Assembly (NCBI RefSeq): GCF_000686525.1
Contig: NZ_JMKT01000016.1
Location: forward strand, 1-64,000
Reading direction: 5' to 3'
From: Desulfonatronovibrio hydrogenovorans DSM 9292
GTDB lineage: Bacteria > Desulfobacterota > Desulfovibrionia > Desulfovibrionales > Desulfonatronovibrionaceae
DNA: 64,000 bases
The translations under genes and the position numbers were made by a program. Each line of letters begins with the position of its first letter. Positions within the stretch are counted from its first letter, which is position 1. The notes beneath the pieces were generated by a model that was not told the DNA's origin, searched no databases, and saw only the letters and a list, made by a program, of their open reading frames with translations. Below, in pieces: positions 1-8,224 of the stretch.

Positions 1-435
1 AATGTCTTGACTCTTGTAGAACCTGAACCAACCGAGCTTAGGCAGATATATATGTCTGCCTTCGACTTTAAATCCCTGGGGAAATCTGAAACTATCATGC
101 ACAAACTTTTTCTTGTACCTGGGATAGCCGGGATCTTCGCCCTGTTTCAATCTTCTGAAAAAGTTCTGGTAAGCCCGGTCCAGGTCAATCAGGCTTTGCT
201 GCAGAATTTGGGAATGAGCTTCCCTTAGAAAGGGATGCTCATTCTTCCACTCAGGCAACAGGTTCAGGAGTTTGGTTTTGGATAGAATCTTTTCACCTTC
301 AGCCTTAAAGAGTCCATCCTGATACGTAAGAGCCTTATTCCATACAAAACGGCAACACCCGGCAAACTGGACGAACTTCTGCTCATCACCATCTCGAAGT
401 TTAAGCCTGAATCTATATCCCCTACGTATCAGCAT
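1..435 (-). CDS. tnpB: IS200/IS605-family TnpB (OrfB), 5' part only
   Basis: The minus strand reads from an ATG at 435 through 145 codons without a stop to the window edge, so the gene continues to the left. The N-terminus (MLIRRGYRFRLKL, then CCRFVWNKAL, then PGYPRYKKKF) is the helix-turn-helix region typical of TnpB proteins, the RNA-guided nucleases encoded by IS200/IS605 elements. The RuvC-like and zinc-finger parts would lie outside the window, so integrity cannot be judged. No tnpA is seen on the upstream (right) side, which suggests either a tnpB-only (IS1341-type) element or a tnpA beyond the left edge. Family is clear; activity is unknown. Confidence 0.85.
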   Translation of the reverse strand, partial: MLIRRGYRFRLKLRDGDEQKFVQFAGCCRFVWNKALTYQDGLFKAEGEKILSKTKLLNLLPEWKNEHPFLREAHSQILQQSLIDLDRAYQNFFRRLKQGEDPGYPRYKKKFVHDSFRFPQGFKVEGRHIYLPKLGWFRFYKSQDI

Positions 436-558
436 GAACTAAACTATAGCTAATTTTTACTTAAAAGTCAATACATTAAGGCTAATTGCTGTATTGGCAA
501 AGCCTGAACCCGGAAAAAAATTCCTTGCGATTCTTTCAAAATTCTTAAGAACTACGCC

Positions 559-1485
559 TTATATCCCCCACCTGAAAGAAGGGGGCTTACGGCGTAGATG
601 ATAAATCTGAGCGGCCAGCATGCCGGAAAACATCAGAATGCAACCTGATATCTCCCTGATTCCCAAGTATTCACTAAGTATCATCCACCCTGCAATAACT
701 GCAAAAACAGATTCCAAGCTTAAAATTATGGCGGCATGCCCAGGCAAAGCCTCCCTTTGAGCCACGATCTGCAGGGTATAGGCAACCCCGGCAGACATGA
801 TCCCGCCGTACAGAATCGGAATCAGGCCGTCACGCAAAGAACTTAGAAGAATTTCTTCAAAAACCAGAGCCACAATAAAGCTTAGCACTGATGTAACCAG
901 AAATTGAGCAGCAGCCAGCTTCACGCAATCTACTTTTGTCACCAGCCATCCAATGGCCAGAACATGCAGGGCAAAAGCAACAGCGCACAAGAGAACCAGA
1001 AAATCACCGAACTCAATTCTCAACCCATCGGTGATGGTCAAAAAATACAAGCCAGAAGCCGCCAGCAGGGCTCCAAGCCAGACCCCTGGCCCGGGACGTA
1101 TTTTCCAGATCAACCCTAATACCGGGACAATGACCACGTAGAGTCCAGTGATAAAACCAGCCTTTCCTGCTGTAGTGTATACTATCCCTACCTGCTGCAG
1201 GCTGCTTCCCAAAAAAAGCAAAAGTCCGGAGATAATCCCGGCCTTCAAAAGAGCTGATTTGTCCGTATGCTTTTGAAAGGCGTGGTCCACCAGACCTTTT
1301 TTCTGTCTGTACCAGATAACCGGCAAGAGACTGGCTGCTCCCAGCCCGAACCGAACCGCATTGTATATAAAAGGACCCATATGATCCATGCCAGCCCTTT
1401 GAGCCACAAAAGCCACACCCCAGATAAGGGCTGTCAGCAGAAGCAGGGCGTCTGCCTTGAGAGTCCCAGGAAGCAAGGTTTTCAT
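559..1485 (-). CDS. EamA/DMT-family permease
   Basis: This 308-residue, very hydrophobic protein has about ten predicted membrane helices arranged as two EamA repeats. The first repeat opens with the family-typical phrase ALIWGVAFVAQRAGMDHMGPF, and the second contains GHAAIILSLESVFAVIAGW. DMT-superfamily members export metabolites, often amino acids or other small organic compounds, across the inner membrane; the substrate cannot be read from sequence. The gene stands alone, transcribed away from dapL. A short C-terminal basic tail follows the last helix. Confidence 0.85.
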   Translation of the reverse strand: MKTLLPGTLKADALLLLTALIWGVAFVAQRAGMDHMGPFIYNAVRFGLGAASLLPVIWYRQKKGLVDHAFQKHTDKSALLKAGIISGLLLFLGSSLQQVGIVYTTAGKAGFITGLYVVIVPVLGLIWKIRPGPGVWLGALLAASGLYFLTITDGLRIEFGDFLVLLCAVAFALHVLAIGWLVTKVDCVKLAAAQFLVTSVLSFIVALVFEEILLSSLRDGLIPILYGGIMSAGVAYTLQIVAQREALPGHAAIILSLESVFAVIAGWMILSEYLGIREISGCILMFSGMLAAQIYHLRRKPPSFRWGI

Positions 1486-1664
1486 TCCATTCCCATATTG
1501 TTTTAGTTTAACTGTTTTATGCAGGAATAAGGCAAAAATGAAAAAAAGCTCTTATGCCTAAGACCGGATGAAGTCAAAGTTAGAGCAGGTCGATATCTGC
1601 CAAGTTTGACACCGGAAGTTGAATATTTTAAAAAATATATGAATCTTAAACTTCAGGAGAAACC

Positions 1665-2885
1665 ATGATCAACATCAATGAACACTATCTCAAGCTCAAG
1701 TCTTCATATCTTTTTGCAGATATCGCCAAAAGAGTGGAAAAATTCCAGAAGGACAACCCGAAGCAGGAAATCATCAAGCTAGGCATAGGAGATGTCACCC
1801 TGCCCCTGCCCACAGCATGCATCAAGGCCATGCATGAAGCAGTGGATGAAATGGCCATTGGAGACAGTTTCAGGGGATATGGCCCTGAACAGGGCTACTC
1901 TTTTCTACGTCAAGCCATTGCCAGAGATGACTTTCAATCCAGAGGGGCTTTGATCGAGCCCGATGAAATATTTATCAGTGACGGAGCCAAGTGTGACACC
2001 GGAAATATCCAGGAAATATTTGATACCGGTATCCAGGTGGCGGTTCCTGATCCTGTTTACCCGGTTTATGTTGATACCAATGTTATGGCCGGGCGGACAG
2101 GAATGTTCCAGGAGGGGCGTTATCAGGGGCTGGTATACCTTGAGTCCACCAAGGACAACAACTTTATCCCTGCCCTTCCGGACAGGCCTGTGGATCTGAT
2201 TTATCTTTGCTACCCCAACAACCCGACAGGAGCCACAATTACCAAAGATGAACTTTCCAGGTGGGTGGATTACGCCAGAACCAACAAGGCTTTGATCCTT
2301 TTTGATGCTGCCTATGAAGCCTTTATTAAAGATCCGGACCTTCCCAGGTCCATCTACGAAATAGATGGAGCCCGGGAGGTGGCCATCGAATTTCGAAGCT
2401 TTTCCAAGACAGCTGGATTCACCGGAACCAGATGCGCTTTCACTGTTGTCCCCAAGAACTGCAGGGCCTATGATGGTCAGGGCAAGGAAGTCTCAATTCA
2501 CGGACTCTGGAACAGAAGACATTCCACCAAGTTCAACGGTGTATCCTACCCTGTTCAGAAAGCTGCCCTGGCTGTTTACAGCCCTGAAGGCCAAAAGCAG
2601 GTCCAGGCCAATATTGATTACTACCTCGCCAATGCCTCAATCATCAGGGATAAAATGCAGAGTCTTGGATTTGAATGTTATGGCGGAGTTAACTCCCCGT
2701 ACATCTGGATCGACGGTGGAAAGGATTCCTGGAGCTTTTTTGACGACCTTTTGAACAAAGCCGGGATTGTTTGTACTCCTGGAGATGGTTTTGGCCTTTG
2801 CGGTCAAGGCTTCATCCGGATAAGTGCCTTCAACAGCCTGGAGAATGTTGAAAAGGCCATGGCCAGGATTGAAAAGGCCCTTTAA
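1665..2885 (+). CDS. dapL: LL-diaminopimelate aminotransferase
   Basis: This 406-residue fold-type I PLP aminotransferase converts tetrahydrodipicolinate and glutamate to LL-diaminopimelate, a short route to lysine and peptidoglycan. The N-terminus ([17 protein letters not shown], then [11 protein letters not shown]) is diagnostic of DapL rather than of generic aspartate aminotransferases. The PLP lysine is K248 in [15 protein letters not shown], and the substrate-binding CYPNNPTGA lies near residue 185. The start has an AGGAG site 5 nt upstream. Length matches the family (about 410). It appears monocistronic, followed by a 13-bp inverted repeat at 2902-2961. Confidence 0.93.
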   Translation: MININEHYLKLKSSYLFADIAKRVEKFQKDNPKQEIIKLGIGDVTLPLPTACIKAMHEAVDEMAIGDSFRGYGPEQGYSFLRQAIARDDFQSRGALIEPDEIFISDGAKCDTGNIQEIFDTGIQVAVPDPVYPVYVDTNVMAGRTGMFQEGRYQGLVYLESTKDNNFIPALPDRPVDLIYLCYPNNPTGATITKDELSRWVDYARTNKALILFDAAYEAFIKDPDLPRSIYEIDGAREVAIEFRSFSKTAGFTGTRCAFTVVPKNCRAYDGQGKEVSIHGLWNRRHSTKFNGVSYPVQKAALAVYSPEGQKQVQANIDYYLANASIIRDKMQSLGFECYGGVNSPYIWIDGGKDSWSFFDDLLNKAGIVCTPGDGFGLCGQGFIRISAFNSLENVEKAMARIEKAL

Positions 2886-2901
2886 TCTCATGAACTCACT
2901 T

Positions 2902-2961
2902 GCATCAGGACAGGATCCGGCAGGGTGGACAATGACCAGGTTGAAGAGCCTGTCCTGATGC
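2902..2961. repeat. Intergenic inverted repeat, 13-bp perfect arms
   Basis: Arms 2902-2914 (GCATCAGGACAGG) and 2949-2961 are exact reverse complements separated by 34 nt. The element lies 16 bp after the dapL stop. There is no T-tract after the right arm, so it is not a standard intrinsic terminator. It may stabilise the mRNA 3' end or be part of a repeat family. Confidence 0.6.
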
Positions 2962-3027
2962 CTCCCCAAAAATACATTCTTCCACCAGCCACTGGTTCAC
3001 CTTTGAACCTCATTTGCTGATCAGGCC

Positions 3028-4428
3028 ATGCCCATGTCGATTCTTCTTGACATTAAACTCCTTCTGCTTCTCTGGCTGATCAACTTCACCCCACCCCTAC
3101 TGGCCTTTTTCTTAGAAGACAGCCTGAATAAACCCATTGACCTGGGAAGGACATTCAAGGACAAAAAACCCCTCCTTGGCCCCCACAAGACCTGGAGAGG
3201 GCTGGCTGGGGCTCTATTATGCGGGTCATTTCTGGCAATGCTTTTAGGTCTGCCCTTCTGGCTGGGACTTGCAACTGCTATATTAAGCATGACCGGGGAT
3301 ATGGTCTCAAGCTTCATCAAAAGACGCTTGAACAAGCCAAGTGGAAGGAACTTCCCGGTCCTGGATCAGTTTTTTGAAGGGGCATTGCCCTTTCTGGTAA
3401 TATCTCCGTATCTTGGCATCGGCTATATCAGGTCTTTCATCCTCATAATCCTGTTCTGTCTGGGCGCATATATTGGTTCGGTATTTTACAAAAGTATCCT
3501 GCTAAAGGAGCCCTTTCCGTGGTATCCCCGAAAGCTTAAGGCCAGGACCAGGTTAAAGGAGATAAGTTCATGCTCTTCCGGCTTTAAGCATATTCAACCT
3601 GTTTTTCATTTTGAAGAAGCAATTTACTATCACTGGCTCATTAAGCGCTTTTTCAAGGTTGCTGGCCTTTACGAACGAGGGATAAAAAATGCATTAGACG
3701 TTCAGGTTGTCAGAAAGGTGGTCACCATGCCCAATCTTCCTGAGGAATTTGACAATTTCAATATCGTCTATTTTTCCGACCTGCACATTGACGGTTTGAC
3801 TGAGTTGGTCCCCAGGGTCTCTCAACTCCTGGAACAGGAAGATCCGGACATCTGCGTTTTCGGTGGAGACCTGCGCATGTCCACTTATGGAAACTATCAG
3901 ACCTGTCTTGAATTATTTTCAGAAATAGCTGCCAGGATCAGATCCAGATATGGCAATTATGCAGTCCTGGGAAATCACGATTGCCTGGAAATGATTCCTG
4001 TTATGGAGAATCTTGGATTCAGGGTTCTCCTGAATGATTCGGCCAGGATTGATAAAAACGGGCAAAGCATATACTTAGCTGGGGTGGACGACCCCCACTA
4101 CTACAACTGCGCCAACGTTGAGATGGCTGCAAGAAATATCCCGGATGAAGCCTTTAAAATATTTTTATGCCATTCTCCAGAAATGTACAAACAGGCTGCT
4201 TCAGTGGGGATGGATCTTTATCTGTGTGGTCACACCCATGCCGGCCAGGTTCAGCTTCCAAGGATCGGCCCGGTTTTCACCCATTCCAGATCACCCAGAT
4301 CCATGGCCCAGGGCTTCTGGGTCAACGGTTCCATGCAGGGCTACACAAGTGCTGGAGCCGGAGTGTCCGGTGTTCCTGTCCGCTTTTTGACCAGAGGCGA
4401 AATATTGAGTCTGACCCTTATCAGGTAG
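3028..4428 (+). CDS. CarS-like (DUF46) membrane domain fused to YkuE-type metallophosphoesterase
   Basis: This 466-residue protein has two unrelated parts. Residues 1-165 are hydrophobic and carry the CDP-archaeol synthase (CarS, PF01864) signature: GPHKTWRG near 52, GDMVSSFIKRR near 92 and LDQFFEGALPF near 113. Residues 235-466 form a calcineurin-like phosphoesterase of the YkuE type with YFSDLHIDG, GGDLR, GNHD, CHSPEMYK and CGHTHAGQVQLP, supplying the usual Asp/His/Asn metal ligands. CarS enzymes transfer CMP from CTP to a lipid alcohol. YkuE-type enzymes act on phosphate esters at membranes, some on UDP-sugar lipids. The fusion suggests a lipid nucleotide or phospholipid turnover role, but the substrate is unknown. 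There is no strong ribosome site; ATG 3034 is an alternative start. Confidence 0.85.
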   Translation: MPMSILLDIKLLLLLWLINFTPPLLAFFLEDSLNKPIDLGRTFKDKKPLLGPHKTWRGLAGALLCGSFLAMLLGLPFWLGLATAILSMTGDMVSSFIKRRLNKPSGRNFPVLDQFFEGALPFLVISPYLGIGYIRSFILIILFCLGAYIGSVFYKSILLKEPFPWYPRKLKARTRLKEISSCSSGFKHIQPVFHFEEAIYYHWLIKRFFKVAGLYERGIKNALDVQVVRKVVTMPNLPEEFDNFNIVYFSDLHIDGLTELVPRVSQLLEQEDPDICVFGGDLRMSTYGNYQTCLELFSEIAARIRSRYGNYAVLGNHDCLEMIPVMENLGFRVLLNDSARIDKNGQSIYLAGVDDPHYYNCANVEMAARNIPDEAFKIFLCHSPEMYKQAASVGMDLYLCGHTHAGQVQLPRIGPVFTHSRSPRSMAQGFWVNGSMQGYTSAGAGVSGVPVRFLTRGEILSLTLIR

Positions 4429-4468
4429 GGTTAAACCGAAACCAAAACAGTTAACAAAGGAGAAGCCA

Positions 4469-5377
4469 ATGATCCCCACTCTGGACGGTAAAAACGTTTT
4501 TCATGCCTTTTCCCCAAAGCTCGAACCAGCCATGTCCGTGGCCCAGGGTCAGGAATTTCTCCTCAAGACCCTGGACTGTTTTGGCGGACAGATCAAATCC
4601 GAAAGAGATCTACTGGAAAGTCTGGACTGGGAAAATGTCAATCCGGCAACCGGCCCGGTATATATCGAAGGGGTCAGACCAGGGGAAATTATTGGTTTTG
4701 ACATCTTAGACATCAAAATCAATGACCATTCAATTGCTGTGGTTGCTCCTGGAGAAGGGGTCCCTGGAAAAGAAATCACCACCATGGAAACCGCTCTGCT
4801 CACCCATGAAAACAACGTCTTGAACTTCAAAGACATAGCCAGAATTAATATCAAGCCCATGATCGGGGTCATGGGAGTCGCCCCCAAAGACAGAGACATT
4901 CCCAACGGCACACCTGAAAAACACGGCGGGAACATGGACTGCAGGATAATCACCGCAGGATCAAGGATATATTTCAAGGCAGAGGTGGAAGGAGCGCTTT
5001 TCGGATGCGGGGATCTGCATTCAGCTCAGGGAGACGGAGAAATCGGAGTTTCAGGTGCAGAAACATCCGGTGAGGTCCTTTTAAAGGCAGAGGTATTTCC
5101 GGATCTCCAAGGCCTGCCCACTCCTTTTCTTGAAAATGACCACTTAGTGGCCACTATTTTTTCGGCTGAAACAGCAGATCAGGCAGCCAAGGGAGCTGTG
5201 GACAGTATGGTTGAGTTTCTGACCGGTTTTGCCGGACTGGAAAAAAACCATGCAGTCATGCTCATGAGTATTGCCGGAGATCTGCGCTTCTGTCAGATGG
5301 TGGACCCCTTGAAGACCGTTCGGTTTGAGTTTCCTAAAAAAATCCTTTCCGGAGTGTCTGGTTTTCATGCCAAGTGA
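4469..5377 (+). CDS. Acetamidase/formamidase family protein
   Basis: This 302-residue soluble protein belongs to the FmdA/AmdA family. Visible markers are the proline/glycine-rich EGVRPGEIIGFDILDI, the central GVMGVAPK, the GGNMDCR segment, and FGCGDLHSAQGDGEIGVSGAE, which holds the conserved metal- and substrate-contacting residues. Family members hydrolyse formamide or acetamide to ammonia and the acid. The specificity here is undetermined. It starts 41 bp after the phosphoesterase fusion with a good AGGAG site and may share its transcript. No amide transporter is nearby. Confidence 0.88.
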   Translation: MIPTLDGKNVFHAFSPKLEPAMSVAQGQEFLLKTLDCFGGQIKSERDLLESLDWENVNPATGPVYIEGVRPGEIIGFDILDIKINDHSIAVVAPGEGVPGKEITTMETALLTHENNVLNFKDIARINIKPMIGVMGVAPKDRDIPNGTPEKHGGNMDCRIITAGSRIYFKAEVEGALFGCGDLHSAQGDGEIGVSGAETSGEVLLKAEVFPDLQGLPTPFLENDHLVATIFSAETADQAAKGAVDSMVEFLTGFAGLEKNHAVMLMSIAGDLRFCQMVDPLKTVRFEFPKKILSGVSGFHAK

Positions 5378-5525
5378 TGTATCGCTTCATTATTCTGCTG
5401 AAGCGCTTCCTTGAGTACACATCTGAAAAATCCAGCTGCCCCGGTCACCTGACACCTAAAAGACTTTCCAGCTGCCACGCCTTCCTGACCAACCCCTTTC
5501 TCACCAAAACCATCACTTGTCTGTA

Positions 5526-5571
5526 CTTAACAAAACAATGCGACACAATGGCGTCACATTGTTTTGTTAAG
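5526..5571. repeat. Long hairpin, 15-bp perfect arms extending to 21 bp with two mismatches
   Basis: Arms 5526-5540 (CTTAACAAAACAATG) and 5557-5571 are exact reverse complements. Pairing continues inwards for six more positions with two mismatches, leaving a 4-nt loop. The stem is AT-rich, unlike a typical terminator. It sits in the 321-bp gap between the formamidase gene and phoH, about 127 bp before the phoH start. It could act as a transcription end for the upstream gene, an operator, or a mobile repeat remnant. The rest of the gap (5378-5698) shows nothing recognisable. Confidence 0.6.
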
Positions 5572-5698
5572 GTTGCAGTTGATAAGCGGTCATTATCTGT
5601 ACCTGTTTATAACTGAACGGTTCTAAAGCACTTCCCATCAACCAGGTCGTGGAAGGACAGTCTGCATCAATTAACCCGTCATTTCAGCGAGGAGTAGT

Positions 5699-6892
5699 AT
5701 GGACCAGATTAAAAATTATGTTCTGGATACCAATGTTCTCATCGAAAATCCCAAAAGCATTGAGATCCTCAGGAACGGATCGGAAAACAATGTTTTCATC
5801 CCTTACCACGTCCTCATGGAGCTCAACAAGCTCAAGGCTGATCCCAGGCTGTCCCACATTATAACCAAAATCGTGGACTCCCTCATTCATAACATGGACA
5901 GTATCAGGATCATAAGTAAAGACGGTCTTGTCACTTCCTACACAGACATTGCTGACAACCACATCCTGTCTGAAATAAGGGCTAATTCAGATATCCCGGA
6001 TCCAACTCTGGTCACCAACGACAAGATACTGCGTCTGCAGGCAAAGATGCTTGGCATCCATTGCGAAGAGTTCAGAGACTCAAGGCCCTTTGAATCGGAA
6101 TCCCAGCAGTATACAGGCTTTGTTGAAGAAAATGGAGTCCCCATACCCAATTCATTCTCCTGGGACAATGGAAAGCCTGTCTTCAATGGTCCTGAAGGTT
6201 CCAAAATCATCAACTATACCCTGGACATCTGGAAGATCACTCCCAGGTCAATATACCAGAACCTTGCCCTGGAGCTTATGCAAAACCAAGACATCGACCT
6301 GGTGACTATCCAGAGCGAGGCAGGATTCGGCAAGACTTTTCTTGCTCTTGGTTCTGCCCTTGAAATGGTCCTGGGCAGAAAGGCCTACTCAAAAATTCAT
6401 ATAATAAAGCCGACCCATGAGATAGGTCCAAAACTGGGATACCTGCCCGGCGATGTTTCAGAAAAAATTGCCCCCTATATAAAGTATATTTTTGCCCTCC
6501 TGGAAAAACTGCATAGTATCCGTAAAGCCAACAAGGTGTTTCTCGATCCCAGTGAAAGCAACTTCAAACTCAATCCTAAAAAAATTGAAGTCATGCCGGT
6601 CAGTTTTGTCAGGGGGATGACCATTGAAAATTCTTTTGTCATCATTGATGAAACCCAGAATCTTTCCAGATATGAAATAAGATCTCTGCTCTCAAGGATG
6701 GGTGAGGGCGTTAAATGCGTGTGTCTGGGTGACACCAGACAGATCGACAATCCTCACCTTAATGAGTCCAACAATGGTTTGAACTGGATTGTAAAGAAAA
6801 TGAAGGGGTTCAACAACTACGCCCACCTGGTGCTCAAGGGGGAAAAATCAAGGGGTCCCATCACTGACATGGTGATAAAATCCAGACTATAA
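5699..6892 (+). CDS. PhoH-family ATPase with N-terminal PIN domain
   Basis: The 397-residue protein has the PhoH2 layout. An N-terminal PIN ribonuclease domain (residues 1-130) includes the acidic motif LDTNVL, a conserved glutamate in LMELNKLK, and acidic LVTNDKILR. A PhoH helicase-type P-loop ATPase follows from about residue 180. Walker A is SEAGFGKTFLAL with lysine K212, and Walker B is FVIIDETQNL. GDTRQID lies near the C-terminus. PhoH2 proteins unwind and cleave RNA and are often toxin-antitoxin related, but no antitoxin-like small gene overlaps here. The start has GAGGAG 4 nt upstream. Despite the name, no PhoB-box-like repeat is seen upstream. Confidence 0.9.
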   Translation: MDQIKNYVLDTNVLIENPKSIEILRNGSENNVFIPYHVLMELNKLKADPRLSHIITKIVDSLIHNMDSIRIISKDGLVTSYTDIADNHILSEIRANSDIPDPTLVTNDKILRLQAKMLGIHCEEFRDSRPFESESQQYTGFVEENGVPIPNSFSWDNGKPVFNGPEGSKIINYTLDIWKITPRSIYQNLALELMQNQDIDLVTIQSEAGFGKTFLALGSALEMVLGRKAYSKIHIIKPTHEIGPKLGYLPGDVSEKIAPYIKYIFALLEKLHSIRKANKVFLDPSESNFKLNPKKIEVMPVSFVRGMTIENSFVIIDETQNLSRYEIRSLLSRMGEGVKCVCLGDTRQIDNPHLNESNNGLNWIVKKMKGFNNYAHLVLKGEKSRGPITDMVIKSRL

Positions 6893-6939
6893 TTGCCTAA
6901 ACCTTAAACCAACAGACAACTCACCGTCTGAGAAGGATC

Positions 6940-8217
6940 ATGCACAGCAAATTGAAGCCAGGCCTCCTGGCCCAAGGTCCCTTTCCTGTAAACCTTCAGC
7001 AACTGTTTTTTTCATATTCTGTGCATTGGCGAAAACAGAGCAAGTCAAGCCTCAATGATATTCTCCAGTACGCTGGTAAAAAATCCAGACCAACACAGGA
7101 TCTAACTAACATAATTAACAGGAATAGAATAATGTGCATTATAGATGATCAGATCAGGCAGAGCCTGAAAAACATTCAGAAACATACTGATATGGATCAG
7201 GAATTGATGCTATCCTTTGATGACTGCAGAATAAAAGTCCAAACCAATTCTTCCCGGCTCAAAAATAACCTGCTCAGGTATTTCAATCAGTTCATTATTG
7301 ATCCAGACACCCCTGACAGTCACTTTACCGTAAAGGCTCTGGATTCTCAGCCACCCCGGATAAAAATTCAGCTTAAGGACAAAGCGCCGGAAAAAGGCAA
7401 AAAGAAAATCAAGGAACAATATGCAGATTTGGGCTCAGGCAGGATAATACGTAAAAAACTAACCAATCTCTGCTTTTACTTTGACAACCAGGAAAACCTG
7501 GTTGTTGGCCCATGTACAGCCAATGAAAATCAGGTGATAAATTTTATCAACAACAGATTTATCCAGTGGAAACTTGATCAGGGGTGTCTGCTTTGCCATG
7601 CTGCTGCTGTGACTAGTGAAAACCAGGCCCTGATAATTGCCGGCTTCTCAGGTATGGGTAAATCCACCCTGGCCTTGCACCTCATGAACAAAGGGACCAC
7701 ATTCATCAGCAATGACCGGCTGATGATTGAAAATAAACCTTCAGGCCTCAAAATTTACGGGGTGGCCAAGTTGCCCAGAGTTAACCCAGGCACGATTCTA
7801 AACAACCCAAGTCTTCTGAAAATCCTTAATAAAGAAGAGGAAAAGAGATTCAGAAAAATTGGAGCTCAAAAAATTTGGAGTGTTGAGCATAAGTATGACG
7901 TATGCATTGATGAATGTTTCGGGCAAGCCAGATTTAAACTAGCCTCATATGCAAAGGCCCTGGTAATACTTAACTGGCATCGAATCCCCAAGACCCCGGA
8001 ATTAAGAAAAGTTGATCTAACCCAAAGACTGGACCTCCTTGATGCTGTCATCAAATCTCCCGGCCTCTTTTATCTTCCCAGTGCCGGCAAGCCCGGCCTG
8101 GTCCAAAACAAGCATGATTATTTGAACTTATTTGAATGCTGTGATGTTTACGAGCTTTCCGGAGGAATTGGCTTTTTAGAGGCTGCTGAAAAGTGTCACA
8201 AGCTGATATCAGCATAA
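6940..8217 (+). CDS. HprK-related kinase B
   Basis: This 425-residue protein resembles the C-terminal domain of HPr kinase/phosphorylase. Walker A is GFSGMGKSTLALHLM (lysine K241), followed by FISNDRLM, equivalent to the HprK active-site loop, and KLPRVNPGTI. From memory it matches the HprK-related kinase B family, which usually travels with an ATP-grasp enzyme, a CofD-like protein and an XXXCH protein (the GAK system) in deltaproteobacteria. None of those partners is here. It follows phoH by 47 bp. ATG 6940 has AGAAGGA upstream; an internal ATG at 7132 would give a 361-residue protein nearer the expected family size, so the start is uncertain. Confidence 0.8.
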   Translation: MHSKLKPGLLAQGPFPVNLQQLFFSYSVHWRKQSKSSLNDILQYAGKKSRPTQDLTNIINRNRIMCIIDDQIRQSLKNIQKHTDMDQELMLSFDDCRIKVQTNSSRLKNNLLRYFNQFIIDPDTPDSHFTVKALDSQPPRIKIQLKDKAPEKGKKKIKEQYADLGSGRIIRKKLTNLCFYFDNQENLVVGPCTANENQVINFINNRFIQWKLDQGCLLCHAAAVTSENQALIIAGFSGMGKSTLALHLMNKGTTFISNDRLMIENKPSGLKIYGVAKLPRVNPGTILNNPSLLKILNKEEEKRFRKIGAQKIWSVEHKYDVCIDECFGQARFKLASYAKALVILNWHRIPKTPELRKVDLTQRLDLLDAVIKSPGLFYLPSAGKPGLVQNKHDYLNLFECCDVYELSGGIGFLEAAEKCHKLISA

Positions 8218-8224
8218 TAATCTG

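Noticed and set aside
5374-5616. 80-codon plus-strand ORF after the formamidase gene
   Set aside because: It spans the large hairpin at 5526-5571, has no ribosome site and no recognisable protein features.
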